This document shows, piece after piece, positions 11,401 through 21,574 of a stretch of DNA of 64,000 bases (positions within the stretch are counted from its first letter, which is position 1; every line of letters begins with the position of its first letter). Origin of the DNA: Polytrichum commune (lineage: Eukaryota; Streptophyta; Polytrichopsida; Polytrichales; Polytrichaceae). The DNA is taken from the NCBI GenBank assembly GCA_950295325.1, contig OX485805.1, forward strand, positions 24,911,501 to 24,975,500. Reading direction: 5' to 3'. Under the pieces are notes generated by a model, which was given only the letters and a program-made list of their open reading frames with translations, did no database searches and was not told the origin of the DNA. Position numbers and translations under genes: made by a program.

Positions 11401-13613
11401 CCCAAACACATGATTTTGTTATGTTTTACATACCTTTTCAGCCGATGTAGCTCGCCCTGAATTTGCACCACTGCTGAGCCGTTGAATCATCTCTTCTGTG
11501 CGTGCAATTTCCTTCTGTTGCTTCTCCCAAGCCATTCGTTGTGCTTCAACCCAAGCTGCCTTAGCAAGCACATACTCACTGTAGTTTCCTGGGAATGTTT
11601 GTGACACACCCATGTCGGTCTCAACAATCTTTGTGCACAGTTGGTCAAGAAAAGCTCGATCGTGAGACACGATGACCATCGGCACATCTTGTTGTTTCAA
11701 GTAACCCTCAAGCCACTCAATGCTGTCCAAATCCAGGTGGTTTGTGGGCTCATCGAGCAAAAGTAAATCAGGTTCCTGTTGCAGAAAAAAAAATTGGTTA
11801 ATAATCATCCACCAATCAATCAAACTTTTCCTACATTCTCTTGAAAGCGCACATCCCTTCACCTCAAAATCTCAATCCTTACAAGATTACCGAACTTCTT
11901 GATTCTTGAGAAATGATACTTTAAGGGGTAGAGATGAAATCTAACCAACCTGAAGGAGTATCTTCCCAAGAGCAATACGCATTTGCCAGCCTCCGCTAAA
12001 TGAGGCCACCAGCCGATCCACATCCTCTGGCGCAAACCCCAGCTCCGGCATCATTTTATTGATGTTCACATCAACGTTGTACAAATCAGACGCCTCAGCC
12101 CGCTGCTGCAACGAGTCGAGTTCGTCCAGTAGTTTTGCCATTAGGTCCATGTCATCTGTGGCATTCTCTAGCGCCACCTGAAACACAGTTTCACACAATA
12201 TTCATACCCCAAACTTTACTCAATGGAAAAAACCACAGACCTAAGCAGAAGTGTGAGAGTTATGCAGCAACAATGAGTGAATTTCGCAGAATCAAGTGCA
12301 GGATCCCTATTTGTGAGCATTGCCATATATCAATCTCCAATTGATATCAAAACAGCATACACGCACTTTCACACAGTTTCTCACAATTTCTCATATCCCA
12401 AGATTTACCCCTCAATAGGATGCACCACCGACCTAAGCAGTGGTGTGACGATTATGCAACAATCGAAATGTGAATTTTACACAATCGAGTGCAGGCCACC
12501 TATTTGTGAGGATTGCTGTATGTCAAATCCCAGTTGATATCAAAACAGCGTACCTGCACTTTCTCACAATTTATCGCAAGTCCCATATCACAAGATTTAC
12601 TCCTCAACAGGGCGAACCACCGACCTAAGCAGTGGTGTGAGGTTTATGCAACAACAACGAACTAATTCCACACAATCGAATGCAAGATACCTATTTATGA
12701 GCATTGCTGCATATCAAATTTCGATATATACCTGCACTTTCTCCATCCTGGCCAAAATGGCCATCTCGTCACCGAAAGTACTCATAAACTCTTCTCGCAA
12801 GGTTCGGCTTCCCACCACCTCGAATTCCTGGCTGAGGAAAGCAATTTTCATATTTTCCCTGGCCTTCACAACATGTCCCGCATCGGGATCCTCCTTCCCC
12901 GCAATTATCCTCAGCTGAGTGGTCTTCCCCGCCCCATTGATGCCCACGAGCCCCACCCGCTCCCCTTTCTTGACATCCCACGACACATCCTTCAACACCT
13001 GCGCCCCTTTGTACGTCTTGCTGATGTTCTCCAGCTTGATACCCGAGGAAACAGAAGACGCGCCCCCCTTATCCTTCTTCTTCTTATTACTGCTCCCCTT
13101 ATCCCTCTGTCTCTCATTCTCTTCCTCATGTTCGAATTCCAAATCCCTCGCAGCCTCGAACAGCGCCGCGGGTGACATTTCGTCGACGATAGTTTGGACT
13201 GCGGACACTCGCGTGTGCTCCCCAACTCTCCCCCAAGTTAATGTAGACCAATTGGAAAGAGGCGGGAATGCCCTAGGACGCGTCCCCCGCCAGCTCCCTA
13301 GTAAGCAGTCTGCCCTCTTCTTCGTCCCGGCGACAATGCCACCGTCGCCGAGAATCTCCCCCGACGCCGCTCCGAGTCCTCTTGTTGCTCTTGCGATGGC
13401 CACCTTCACCTTCCCATTCGCATTCCCGCCTTTGATTGTCACCTTCCCCCCTGCTCCTCTGTTTCCGTTTCGCAAATAAAATTTCGAGCTCACCGCCCTC
13501 CTCCTCCCTCCTCCTCGTTGTTGCTGCGAAGTGCTCGTCGCTTGGTCAAACCGCGAATAGTGAGATGGAGGATTCAGCAACAGCGACGGCTCCGCCACCA
13601 CCGCCATCGCCAT
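8424..13613 (-). CDS. ABCF5: ABCF5-like plastid ABC ATPase (GCN20/EF-3 type), ten exons
   Basis: Exons, in gene order: 12732-13613, 11950-12177, 11434-11775, 10668-10811, 10160-10339, 9426-9581, 9208-9309, 8949-9077, 8632-8736, 8424-8519. All ten are multiples of three and all junctions are GT-AG; 787 aa. The first ~70 residues are rich in Ser, Arg and Gln with few acids, like a chloroplast transit peptide. NBD1: Walker A GINGAGKT (224-231), signature SFSGGWQMR (353-361), Walker [13 protein letters not shown] (374-385), then [13 protein letters not shown]2: Walker A GPNGCGKS (552-559), signature LSGGEK (639-644), Walker [13 protein letters not shown] (659-670), then [10 protein letters not shown]. 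The basic tail ends NAKRWN. There are no membrane segments, as expected for soluble ABCF proteins, which act on ribosomes or translation. Sequence and exon order agree with Arabidopsis ABCF5 (At5g64840) from memory. The N-terminus is about 95 residues longer than that protein. The start is the first ATG of the open frame. Confidence 0.95.
9727..9905. repeat. Dispersed repeat fragment inside ABCF5 intron 5
   Basis: The stretch with CCTATATTTGAGTGGTATAT, GGCAAGGTATGTGGTTA and CACAATGAGATTG matches 42655-42780 in the same order and orientation (ATTTAAGTGGTATATGGCAA, CACAATGAGATTGG). It is part of the dispersed family also present at 39.1, 43.8, 54.2, 55.6 and 60.2 kb. It lies between exon 6 (ends 9581) and exon 5 (starts 10160). 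Confidence 0.65.
12190..12735. repeat. 192-bp tandem repeat in ABCF5 intron 1
   Basis: GACCTAAGCAG occurs at 12238, 12430 and 12622, an exact 192-bp period. The flanking blocks TTGATATCAAAACAGC and CACCTATTTGTGAG also repeat. The motif TACCTGCACTTTCTC occurs at 12551 inside the intron and at 12729 where it is the real exon-1/donor junction; 14 bases are missing between the last two units. Confidence 0.85.
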
Positions 13614-14365
13614 CCCTCAAATCCCTTAACCCCTCAACCCCAAACACACTTCTCACTCTCAAATTCCTCCCCACATCCACCAAACCCCTGTCCTTCAAAT
13701 CCCTCCCCACATCCAACCCCACCCTCCACTAAAAATGTCCCAAATTCCAATAGCCACAACAAACCCAATACCCAGCACAACCCCCTCAGCGTCCTATCCT
13801 CGCCCTATTCACCGCCCGAACCTCGAAAATTCAGATTAAACCCCGCTCCAACCTTCGGTCCTGCGCTGTGCACACTCTACTCTAATTTCACTTAATCCGT
13901 GACCGCTTCTGAGTCCGTCTTTCCGACTGCATCAATCAATGCAATGAGCGCGTGACGAAACGCCAGAAAGAGATTGCAGAGGTTGAAGGGATGGAAGAGT
14001 TGGAGGTTGAGGCGAACATCCAATCAGCAGCACCCGGCATATTGTGGTGGCGGATGGGATTGTATTGGCAGGGCTAAGCTATTATCCTGTGATGATCATG
14101 TTTGATCGGTTGAAGGTTGAAGGTGGAGTGAAAGGCTAGGCGATTGAATGAGTGGCAAAGTGATCGAGTGATGACAGAAGAGTGTGAATTGGGAGTGGCA
14201 AAAGCCTCGCTCCGGAGTGGATGAGGCGGAGGCCCTGCCTGGCCCTACAACCCACCATACTTTTGGAGCGAGGACGTATCATCCATCAAATCCACAAAAC
14301 TCCCCACATCCCAACAATGCGGTTGGCCACCTATTCTTCTCTCTTGCCCCTATGGGTCCGGACCC
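13614..14365. other. Upstream region of the ABCF5-like gene
   Basis: Pyrimidine- and CCA-rich sequence on the plus strand next to the start codon, presumably 5' UTR and promoter of the minus-strand gene. ORFs here are low-complexity and I do not call them. Confidence 0.4.
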
Positions 14366-14660
14366 CATGAGGTACCATCCATCCATCCATTCATCCACAT
14401 ACACATACATACATGCATAGTTCCAAGTCCATCCATACATGCATATATGCATAGTTACAAGTCCATATGTACATACATACATACATACATAGTTAGAAGT
14501 CCATTAAAGTTAACCATAAAGTAAACCGGATGTAATCAAGGATCGAGAGCTCTATGAGGTACCATCCAACTATCCATACATGCATGCATAGTTACAAGTC
14601 CACCAGAGTTATTTGTAAGGTAAATTGGATGAGATCAAGGATTGAGAGCTTAAGCATGAG
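14366..14660. repeat. Tandem duplication, ~185-bp unit, with CATA/CCAT microsatellite
   Basis: ATGAGGTACCATCC occurs at about 14368 and 14554. Each copy is followed by CATACATGCATAGTTACAAGTCC, an AGTT block, GTAAA-TGGATG-ATCAAGGAT and GAGAGCT. The CATA runs are of unequal length. Confidence 0.7.
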
Positions 14661-15831
14661 TTTTAGAGGCTAACCATAAAGTAGGCCATCGTGACTAATC
14701 ACCCACACTTAAATTTCTAACAAAAAACAAATCAATGTGGCCCACAAGTAATTCCCATTATGAGAACCACATTGGTTATCACAAGTAGTGCTTGTTGTTA
14801 CTATTTGGAGTTTACGTAGTGTTATAACTATTTAAAGATAATGTGATAGTTTACCAAACATAGTCATGTATGTTTTATAATATTTGAACAACATGTTGAA
14901 CATTTGTTAGTAAAGATTGAACTCCCGAGTAACGCAGCCGTTATTGCACCGATCGGTAACTCCATATCGTAGCAAGCACCGATTGGGATAATCGGCGTAG
15001 TTCTCAAGAAACCTTGGGAGAATCGGCGTAATTCTAAAATTGTTTGACAACAAAATATGCATATTTTGAGTTTACAACATGTTGGGCTTTGGTGGCAACA
15101 ACCCAATAGGGAGCAAGTTGGATGCTATTGATTAATTGTCATGTTGCCACCACCCAAACGCCCAAGTTCAAAGGCCCAAGTTGAAATCACCAATTTTAGA
15201 ATCCAAAGCAAGTTCCAAAGCTCCAAATTATGGATCCCTCAAAAAGGAGTCTCGAAATTTTCACCCAGTTCTCATGAATGGCAATTGAACTAGGATGTTA
15301 CTTCTAGCTCCGAATAGCAAAGTTCCCCAAAGTGGAACCATACTTTGTGTTTGGTCGCTCTTTGAGGTACTTTATGGATAACTCTATCACCTATTATTAA
15401 TTCCAACTCATTGGCGAGTCTCCAATTACTTGTTTGAACTAAGGATGCATAAATCATTGTATTTACGTTTACTAGTACAATAATTACTTTATGAATGTTT
15501 TGTTGACGCTAAAGTTGATGTTTAATCACACAATAATAGGGTTAGCATTTGAAGGTTAAAATGTGCGAGAACAAAAATGTTTATGTGAGAAATTCACAAC
15601 CAACCCAACTTCCTAGATAACTCAATGACTTTGAGCAATATTGACATGAGCTCCATACAATACGAGGAAAACCGCCACGGGCACAATCTGGATACACTTC
15701 TTGGGTGTTTCATATACTATGAGAAGTAGGTGCAAAGCTAAAAATGTCCATACAATGAGACTCGCCTATTTTTTGATATTATGGATTGGGTAACTCTTGC
15801 CAGGCTAGGAGGCCCAAGAAAGTTATTAATA

Positions 15832-17360
15832 CTCTCCTATGGGGCCCCCGAATCATGGAGATTGAATGCCTAAATTGAGGACATCGGAAGGAGAGGGCTA
15901 TGCTATGGGGAAACTCAACATCCGGGACCCCAATCCGAGAACGCCACCTCATGTGCCAAATGATTATGGCCACATAAGACCCACAATGTACCTTATGCTA
16001 TGGTTCCGCTTTAGATGAGATATCCATGGATGTCACCCATAGACTATGGGCATGACACATACATACATGCAACATGGTGGAGTGATATTATTATTATGTT
16101 GTGTCTCGAACCCTCTCCTATGGACCCCCGAATCATGGAGATTGAACGCCTAGATTAAGGACATCGGAAGGAGAGGGGTTATGCTTTGAGGGAAAACATC
16201 ATCTTCCCCAATCCGGGAACTCCACCTCATGAGCCAAATGGTTATGGCCACATACGGTCCCACAATGTACCTTATGCTATGGTTTCGCTTTAGATGAGAT
16301 ATCCATGGATGTCATTCATAGACTGTGGGTATGACACATACTACATGCAACATGGGTGGAGTGATAATATTGTTATGTTGTGTCTCTAACCTTTTCCTAT
16401 TGACCCCCCCCCCAAATCATGGAGATTGAACACCTAGATCGAGGACATCCAAAGAAGAGGGGTTATGCTTTGAGGGAAACCATCATCTTCCCCAATCCGG
16501 GAACGCCACCTCACGTGCCAAACGGTTACGACCCACATAAAACCCCACAATGTACCTTATGCTATGGTTTCGCTTTAGATGAGATACCCATGGATGTCCT
16601 CCATAGACTCTGGGTATGACACATACATACATGCAACATGGTGGAGTGATATTATTGTTATGGCGTGTCTCTACCCCTCTCCTATGGACCCCCGAATCAT
16701 GGAGATTGAACGCCTAAATTGAGGACATTGGGAGAGGGGTTATGGTTTGAGGGAAACCATCATCTTCCCAAATCCAAGAACACCACCTCATGAGCCAAAT
16801 GGTTATGGCCACATACCACAATGTGCCTTATGCTATGGTTCCGCTTTAGATGAGATATCCATGGATGTCATCCATAGACTGTGGGTATCACACACACACA
16901 TACAATGTGTGCAACATGGATAGTGATGTTTAGATGAGATATCCATGGATGTTATCCATATATTGTGTACATACATACATACATACATACATACAATGTG
17001 TGCAATATGATGGGGAAAGTGATGTTTAGATGAGATATCCATGGATGTTATCCATAGATTGTGTACATACATACATACATACAATGTGTGCAACATGGTG
17101 GGGAAAGTGATGTTTAGATGAGATATCCATGGATGTTATCCATAGATTGTGTACATACATACATACATACATACATACATACAATGAATGCGTGCAACAT
17201 GGTGGGGAAAGTGATGTTTGGATGAGATATCCATGGATGTTATCCATAGATTGTGTCTATACATACATATATATACATACATACATACGTGCATACATAC
17301 ATACATAGTGGGGAAAGTGATGTTTAGATGAGATATCCATGGATGTTATCCATAGATTGT
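15832..17360. repeat. Tandem array that changes period from ~280 bp to ~100 bp
   Basis: CTCTCCTATGGACCCCCGAATCATGG starts units near 15832, 16113, 16392 and 16677 (periods 281, 279, 285). The subunit GATGAGATATCCATGGATGT occurs at 16014, 16293, 16578 and 16849 within these. It then repeats alone at 16933, 17029, 17117, 17221 and 17327 (spacings 84-106), separated by CATA microsatellites of varying length and GGTGGGGAAAGTGATGTTTA. Confidence 0.85.
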
Positions 17361-17547
17361 ATACAGACATACATATAATGCATGCTTCATGGTGGGGAGA
17401 GTGATGCTGTTATGGTGTGTCGTGTGGGAATGGGTGATGAGAGTGAGAGGAGAAAAGTAAAGGAGTGGCTGCAGGAAGGGAGGGCGGTGTGTTTGGCTGG
17501 CTGCCATTCATGCCTGCACTGCACCCTATCCATTCCCGGCTAATCCA

Positions 17548-17566
17548 CCCCCCCCCCCCCCCCCCT
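17548..17566. repeat. Poly-C tract
   Basis: An uninterrupted run of about 18 C bases, followed by TCC. Confidence 0.8.
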
Positions 17567-17811
17567 CCAAACTCCACACACTCTCTCACCGGAGCTCGGA
17601 GTTACAGTCTACCCTCTATAAATGTTAACCCTCGGGAGTGGATCAAAGTTAACATTTATAGAGGTGTTAACAGTTAACAATTATAAAATTACTTTTTTGA
17701 GCAATATACAAATCTTAACATTTATAAATATAAGCAATTGTGAAGAGTCCTTGTGAGAGAATACCATTCATAAAATTGCAAACCCAATCAAAACTTTATT
17801 CAATATCAAGT

Positions 17812-18165
17812 TTACAAATCACGGGTGAAGTATGAATCAGTGGTTCTTTGGTGAGATTCATTTGCATGCACAACTTGCAAATATTTCTCAATCTGCACCA
17901 ACAAACCCACATACTTGGACACATCACATGAACGTGATTCCATGTACCTTCTAATGGTACCAAAACTAGATTGCAAGTCACTATAAGATGGAATGGGTTC
18001 CACCTCACACTCCTCTCCCTCACAATCATCGTCTGAGACATTAGAAGTCCCACCAATAGAGCCTAAAACATCGCATATATCCTCTTCGGTGACCTCATAT
18101 GGATTGTTCAAATCAAAGTCTAATTCGTATTGCACATACTCTTGTGCCTCCATTCTTGAACTTCC
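17812..18165 (-). pseudogene. Pogo/Tigger-type transposase, C-terminal remnant
   Basis: The ORF gives about 117 residues starting MEAQEYVQYELDF. It has an acidic middle, then a helical segment (YSDLQSSFGTIRRYMES, VGLLVQIEKYL) and ends HQRTTDSYFTRDL. Tigger/jerky-like transposases typically end with an acidic stretch, a leucine-rich helix and an ITDYF-like tail, so the assignment is to the extreme C-terminus only. The CENP-B-type DNA-binding and DDE parts are absent. Upstream the frame continues into a translated GA microsatellite and is not credible there. Confidence 0.6.
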
Positions 18166-18170
18166 ATCAC

Positions 18171-18207
<37 letters not shown>
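18171..18207. repeat. (GA)n microsatellite
   Basis: About 18 GA units, directly upstream (on the minus strand) of the transposase remnant inside the pogo-like element. Confidence 0.9.
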
Positions 18208-18210
<3 letters not shown>

Positions 18211-18618
18211 TGTAACTGGATGTGTAGTTTTTATCATCCATATTATGGTTGTATATTTCATTCGTTAACATTTATAGAGTCAAATTTACAAAGAAGGGAG
18301 TACAATTTTGTTAACAGTTAACACGTTTAACATTTATAGTGTGCAATATGTGGGGAGTAGAAGAAAGTTAACATTTAGAGAGGGTTAACACTTATAGGTG
18401 TAACATTTATAGAGGGTGGACTGTATGTAACGAGGCTAACTAGTAACCACGTAAGAAGCATCTCCCAAGGTTTCTCGACAACCATGCCGAGTATCCCACT
18501 CGGTGTGTGCTACGATTCGGAGTTACCGGTCGTGCAATAACGGCTGAGTTGTTCGGGATTTCAATCTTTACTAACGAAAGTTCAATAGGTTGTTCAAACA
18601 GTGGAGAATGTACATGAC

Positions 18619-18847
18619 CAGTGATCGGGGAGATCTTTGGGCATACTAATCGGTTGAGATCTTGGTGTTTGCAAGCTCAACCGGTTATATGTTGACATCC
18701 TCCGGTTTTTCTTTACTAAATTGGAGTATATTCTATAGATTCCTCTAAGATGATGGGTAATTTTCATGCAGTCTTGAACTTCAACCGGTTATTTCTCAAA
18801 CTCAACCGGTTCATTTGTAACTAACTGCCGGTTCTCCCCGATCATTG
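18619..18847. mobile_element. hAT-type MITE with 8-bp target duplication
   Basis: The ends are CAGTGATCGGGGAGA (left) and the inverted CAATGATCGGGGAGA (right). The exact 8-bp direct repeat TACATGAC flanks them at 18611-18618 and 18848-18855. The CA-TG start and 8-bp duplication are hAT hallmarks. The 229-bp body contains at least five CCGGTT or CAACCGGTT motifs in both orientations, like hAT subterminal binding sites. It interrupts the right arm of the surrounding composite element. Confidence 0.9.
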
Positions 18848-19262
18848 TACATGACTATGTTCGGTAAACTATCACATCCTCTTTAAATGGTTGTGACACT
18901 GCGTAAACTCCGAACAGTAACATGCGCTACTCTTGGTGACCAATGTGGTTGTCATAACGGGAGTTCTTTGTGGGCCACATTGATTTGTTTGTTTTGTTAG
19001 AAAAGCTAGTGTGGGTGATTGGTTAGTTTCTTGTACAATGCTTCTTTTCGTCATGTAATTGATATTTGTTGTGTTAATCGGAAGTCTTCGTGAAGACTTA
19101 GGGGGAGACATGGGGTCTTGGACCCATGTTAATTTCACCTTGACGAGAGAATTAGTGTGGTTTGTGCTCATTATTATCTTGCTAATTTTTCAACCATACT
19201 GAATATTGGACTAATTAGTAATTAGTGCACGTTAAGCCCGGTGGGTCTAGGTGCTTACATTA

Positions 19263-19565
19263 GGGTGGGTTGCACTAGGGTCTAAGACCAAAGGAAATTG
19301 AGCAACCCTATTGGTCCAGTGCGATATTTTGGACCCAACAAGTTTACACTAGGGTCTCTGTCCAAGGTATGAAAGAATGTAGTTGTGCTAATGTGGCATC
19401 ACTTTCTTGCCTAATCTCAAGAGTCTCCAATTGAGAGAATCCTCCTCCTAGTTTGAGGAATCACTCTTCAAGCTTGGGCATACTTTTGAGTCTGAAGATG
19501 AGGTTCTTTAAGGGGTGTTTTGGGCCCAAGTTTTTTTGGACCCATACCAAAATGTAACCCCACCC
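19263..19565. mobile_element. PIF/Harbinger-like MITE, TTA target duplication
   Basis: The ends GGGTGGGTTGCA and (inverted) GGGTGGGGTTACA face each other, flanked by TTA at 19260-19262 and 19566-19568. The inverted repeat is short and needs one indel, so this is weaker than the other Harbinger-like calls. Confidence 0.5.
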
Positions 19566-19958
19566 TTAGGGTATGGGTCTAGAGAAACTTGGGGTCCAAG
19601 GCACTTCTTAATGAACCTTCCTTGTGGACTCTAGATTAGACCCAAGTTTGAAGTTTGCTTTCTCAAAACTACGAGGAGTATTTTCTTGATCAAGAAGCAA
19701 TGAGATTTGGTGGGTAAATAATGCTACATAACAAAAGACAATGTGTTATGATGACATTGGACTATATGCACAAGATATAAACATTATCCACATTTCTATT
19801 AATTCATAGTAGGCAACAACATGTAAAGATTTTTTTAAAGACAACAACATAAAAACACACGCCATCGCCCACATATGGGCAAATAATTTATTTATTTTAT
19901 GTATAAAGAGCCTACAAGACTTCCTCAACGGAATGTTCCTCTATTGTAACATACTCTA

Positions 19959-20624
19959 TGGGGGACGTTAAAGTTCCCCCCATTAACTTATAGGGGAGGT
20001 AGATTCGTACAGGGGCAGCCGCCCCGCTAGAAATTGCATATTTTTTGGACCCAACCAAAAACCGTTGCCCGCCTATCCGACTTCAAAAAACCAATTGCCC
20101 TTGCATTCTTGAAGGCCACTTATCCACAAATCCCATATTGAGTGCACTTCACCTTCAAGGTCCAAAATCATATATATATATATATTTGTGTGTGTGTGTG
20201 TGTGTTTTCATTCCATTGAATAAATAAGCAATTGACTGGGATTTGATTTTCAAAGTGAAACCGCCAATAAAGCATGTAAATAACTAGGAAGTCCAAAATA
20301 TTATAAAACCCTCATTAGCACTGAGGTTATGATTTTTGTGACTTGCCATTGAAAGGGTATTTCTTAAATTGGAACTAAAATTTGTTGTTTTATTTTTAGT
20401 ATGTTCAGTATTATAGTCAAGTTAATACCTTCTACTTTCACAAAGTATTCATACGCATTTAAACTAAATAAGTGTGACTGAATGTATTTAAGTCTAATTG
20501 CTCATGATTAATTCTAATTAAGCCCAATTAAATCAAAAAGCATGCTTACCAAATTAATTAAGCCTAGTTAATGCTTAAATATACTTACTGGAATTAATCG
20601 TGGGGGGAACTTTAACGTCCCCCA
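19959..20624. mobile_element. TIR element with an exact 7-bp target duplication
   Basis: Both ends begin TGGGGGACGTTAAAGTTCCC on their own strand and match over at least 23 bp. TACTCTA flanks the element at 19952-19958 and 20625-20631. The end is itself nearly self-complementary (GGGGGA and TCCCCC). The interior from about 20060 matches the left arm of the 51-kb foldback (CTTCAAAAAAC-AATTGCCCTTGCATTCTTGAAGGCC). No coding sequence. The superfamily is not clear from a 7-bp duplication. Confidence 0.85.
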
Positions 20625-20787
20625 TACTCTACTCATTGGGACTCTTGGCCATCAACCTTGTATATAAGCCCATGAAGGTGACCGCCTTCTATTCTATCTT
20701 AGCATGATCTTGCCACATGACACCTTTTATTCTCACTAGAGAGACCTGCCTCACAACAAACAATTACTAAAAACCCGATACAAACAC

Positions 20788-20934
20788 CATAACATTATTC
20801 AGATCCATTATAGTGTTATGTGGGACTGATAATATTATATGGAATATTTCTCACATTCAGTTTGAATGCAGGGGATATTCTGCAAAATATTAGCAGTCCC
20901 TCATAACACTGTAATGGATCTGAATAATGTTACG
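20788..20934. ncRNA. Candidate long hairpin: ~62-bp imperfect stem
   Basis: Arm 1 (20788-20849) starts ATAACATTATTCAGATCCAT. Arm 2 (20874-20934) is its inverted copy with scattered mismatches. The loop is about 24 nt. The shape and size suit a miRNA or siRNA precursor; it could equally be a small foldback MITE. No target duplication is seen. Confidence 0.4.
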
Positions 20935-21116
20935 ATCGCAGGTGAAGCTTTGTGTGTGCCCAAAACAATCAAGCATTGCCTTCCTAGACAAGGCCACTTG
21001 TCATCCTCCAAGTTTGCGGCTGCCAAAGTCCCCCCACCCAACCAATCTCATAATTTCTCTTTCCAGAATATTCAGCCTGGTCACCATGGCTAATCATGGA
21101 GAAACACACTACACTA

Positions 21117-21453
21117 AATATGATATTTAGTGTTTGAAACACTGAATACAAACGCATATACTAAATATCACTAACCCTATGAAAGTAAGTAACATTAAAT
21201 GTAAACTCAAACACTAAATATCAACTATGGTAATATGTGGAAGTTACATGCACGAATTTAGTACTAGTAAAGATATGAAAAAAAAACAAAAAAAAAACAA
21301 TGATAAAAGGAGAAGGGAGGTGGCGGTAGGGAAGGTGGCGGCACATTTATGTCTAACACTAATTATCAAAGGATTGAAAATTAGTGTTGAGCAGGATAAA
21401 GTGATAACAACACTAAATATAATCAAACACTAAATATCATATTTAGTGTATTG
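21117..21453. mobile_element. MITE with palindromic ends (CACTA-like or Tc1-like), copy A
   Basis: The left end reads CACTACACTAAATATGATAT. The right end inverted reads CAATACACTAAATATGATAT, and both continue TTAGTGTTTGA. The 337-bp body has no coding sequence. The CACTA start suggests a CACTA derivative, but no clear 3-bp duplication is present. Reading the element as starting at CACTAAAT with flanking TA would make it Stowaway-like. Confidence 0.8.
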
Positions 21454-21574
21454 TACTTATATAATAGTTCAAATTATTAATACAATTGGGAGGGCTTATG
21501 CGATCGTTTGATAAGACTTTAGAAAAACATTCACTTTACCTCCTTCAACTTATGGATCTCGACTCCAATTCTGA

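Larger units (their letters stand above)
17605..18423. mobile_element. Internally deleted pogo/Tigger-like (Tc1/mariner) DNA transposon
   Basis: The left end at 17605 reads CAGTCTACCCTCTATAAATG. The right end reads inward as CAGTCCACCCTCTATAAATG, one mismatch in 20. TA lies on both sides (17603-17604 and 18424-18425), the standard TA target duplication. The element is 819 bp and keeps only the 3' end of its transposase gene (17812-18165, minus strand). Copies of GTTAACATTTATAG are repeated inside both ends, likely transposase-binding subrepeats. Confidence 0.85.
14694..19028. mobile_element. Composite element with long imperfect terminal inverted arms
   Basis: The left arm (about 14694-15040) and right arm (about 18430-19028) are inverted copies. 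Both carry, outside to inside, ATCACCCACACT, AAATCAATGTGGCCCACAA, AACCACATTGG, GGAGTTTACG-AGTGT, GTGATAGTTTACC-AACATAG, GTTAGTAAAGATTGAA, GCCGTTATTGCA, CGGTAACTCC and AAACCTTGGGAGA. The right arm is longer because a hAT MITE sits in it. No transposase is visible, and I could not fix a target duplication. Long arms suggest a Mutator-like or foldback element, but the superfamily is open. Confidence 0.75.

Noticed and set aside
12919-13479. 186-codon ORF on the plus strand opposite ABCF5 exon 1
   Set aside because: Antisense shadow of the first exon. The minus strand encodes Walker A and conserved ABCF5 sequence there.
16833-17247. Minus-strand ORFs rich in repeated MYVCMYVH peptides
   Set aside because: They are translations of CATA microsatellites within the tandem array.
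15832-17360. CRISPR-like spaced repeats
   Set aside because: Repeats are long, diverged and separated by microsatellite DNA in a eukaryotic TE context. No cas genes.
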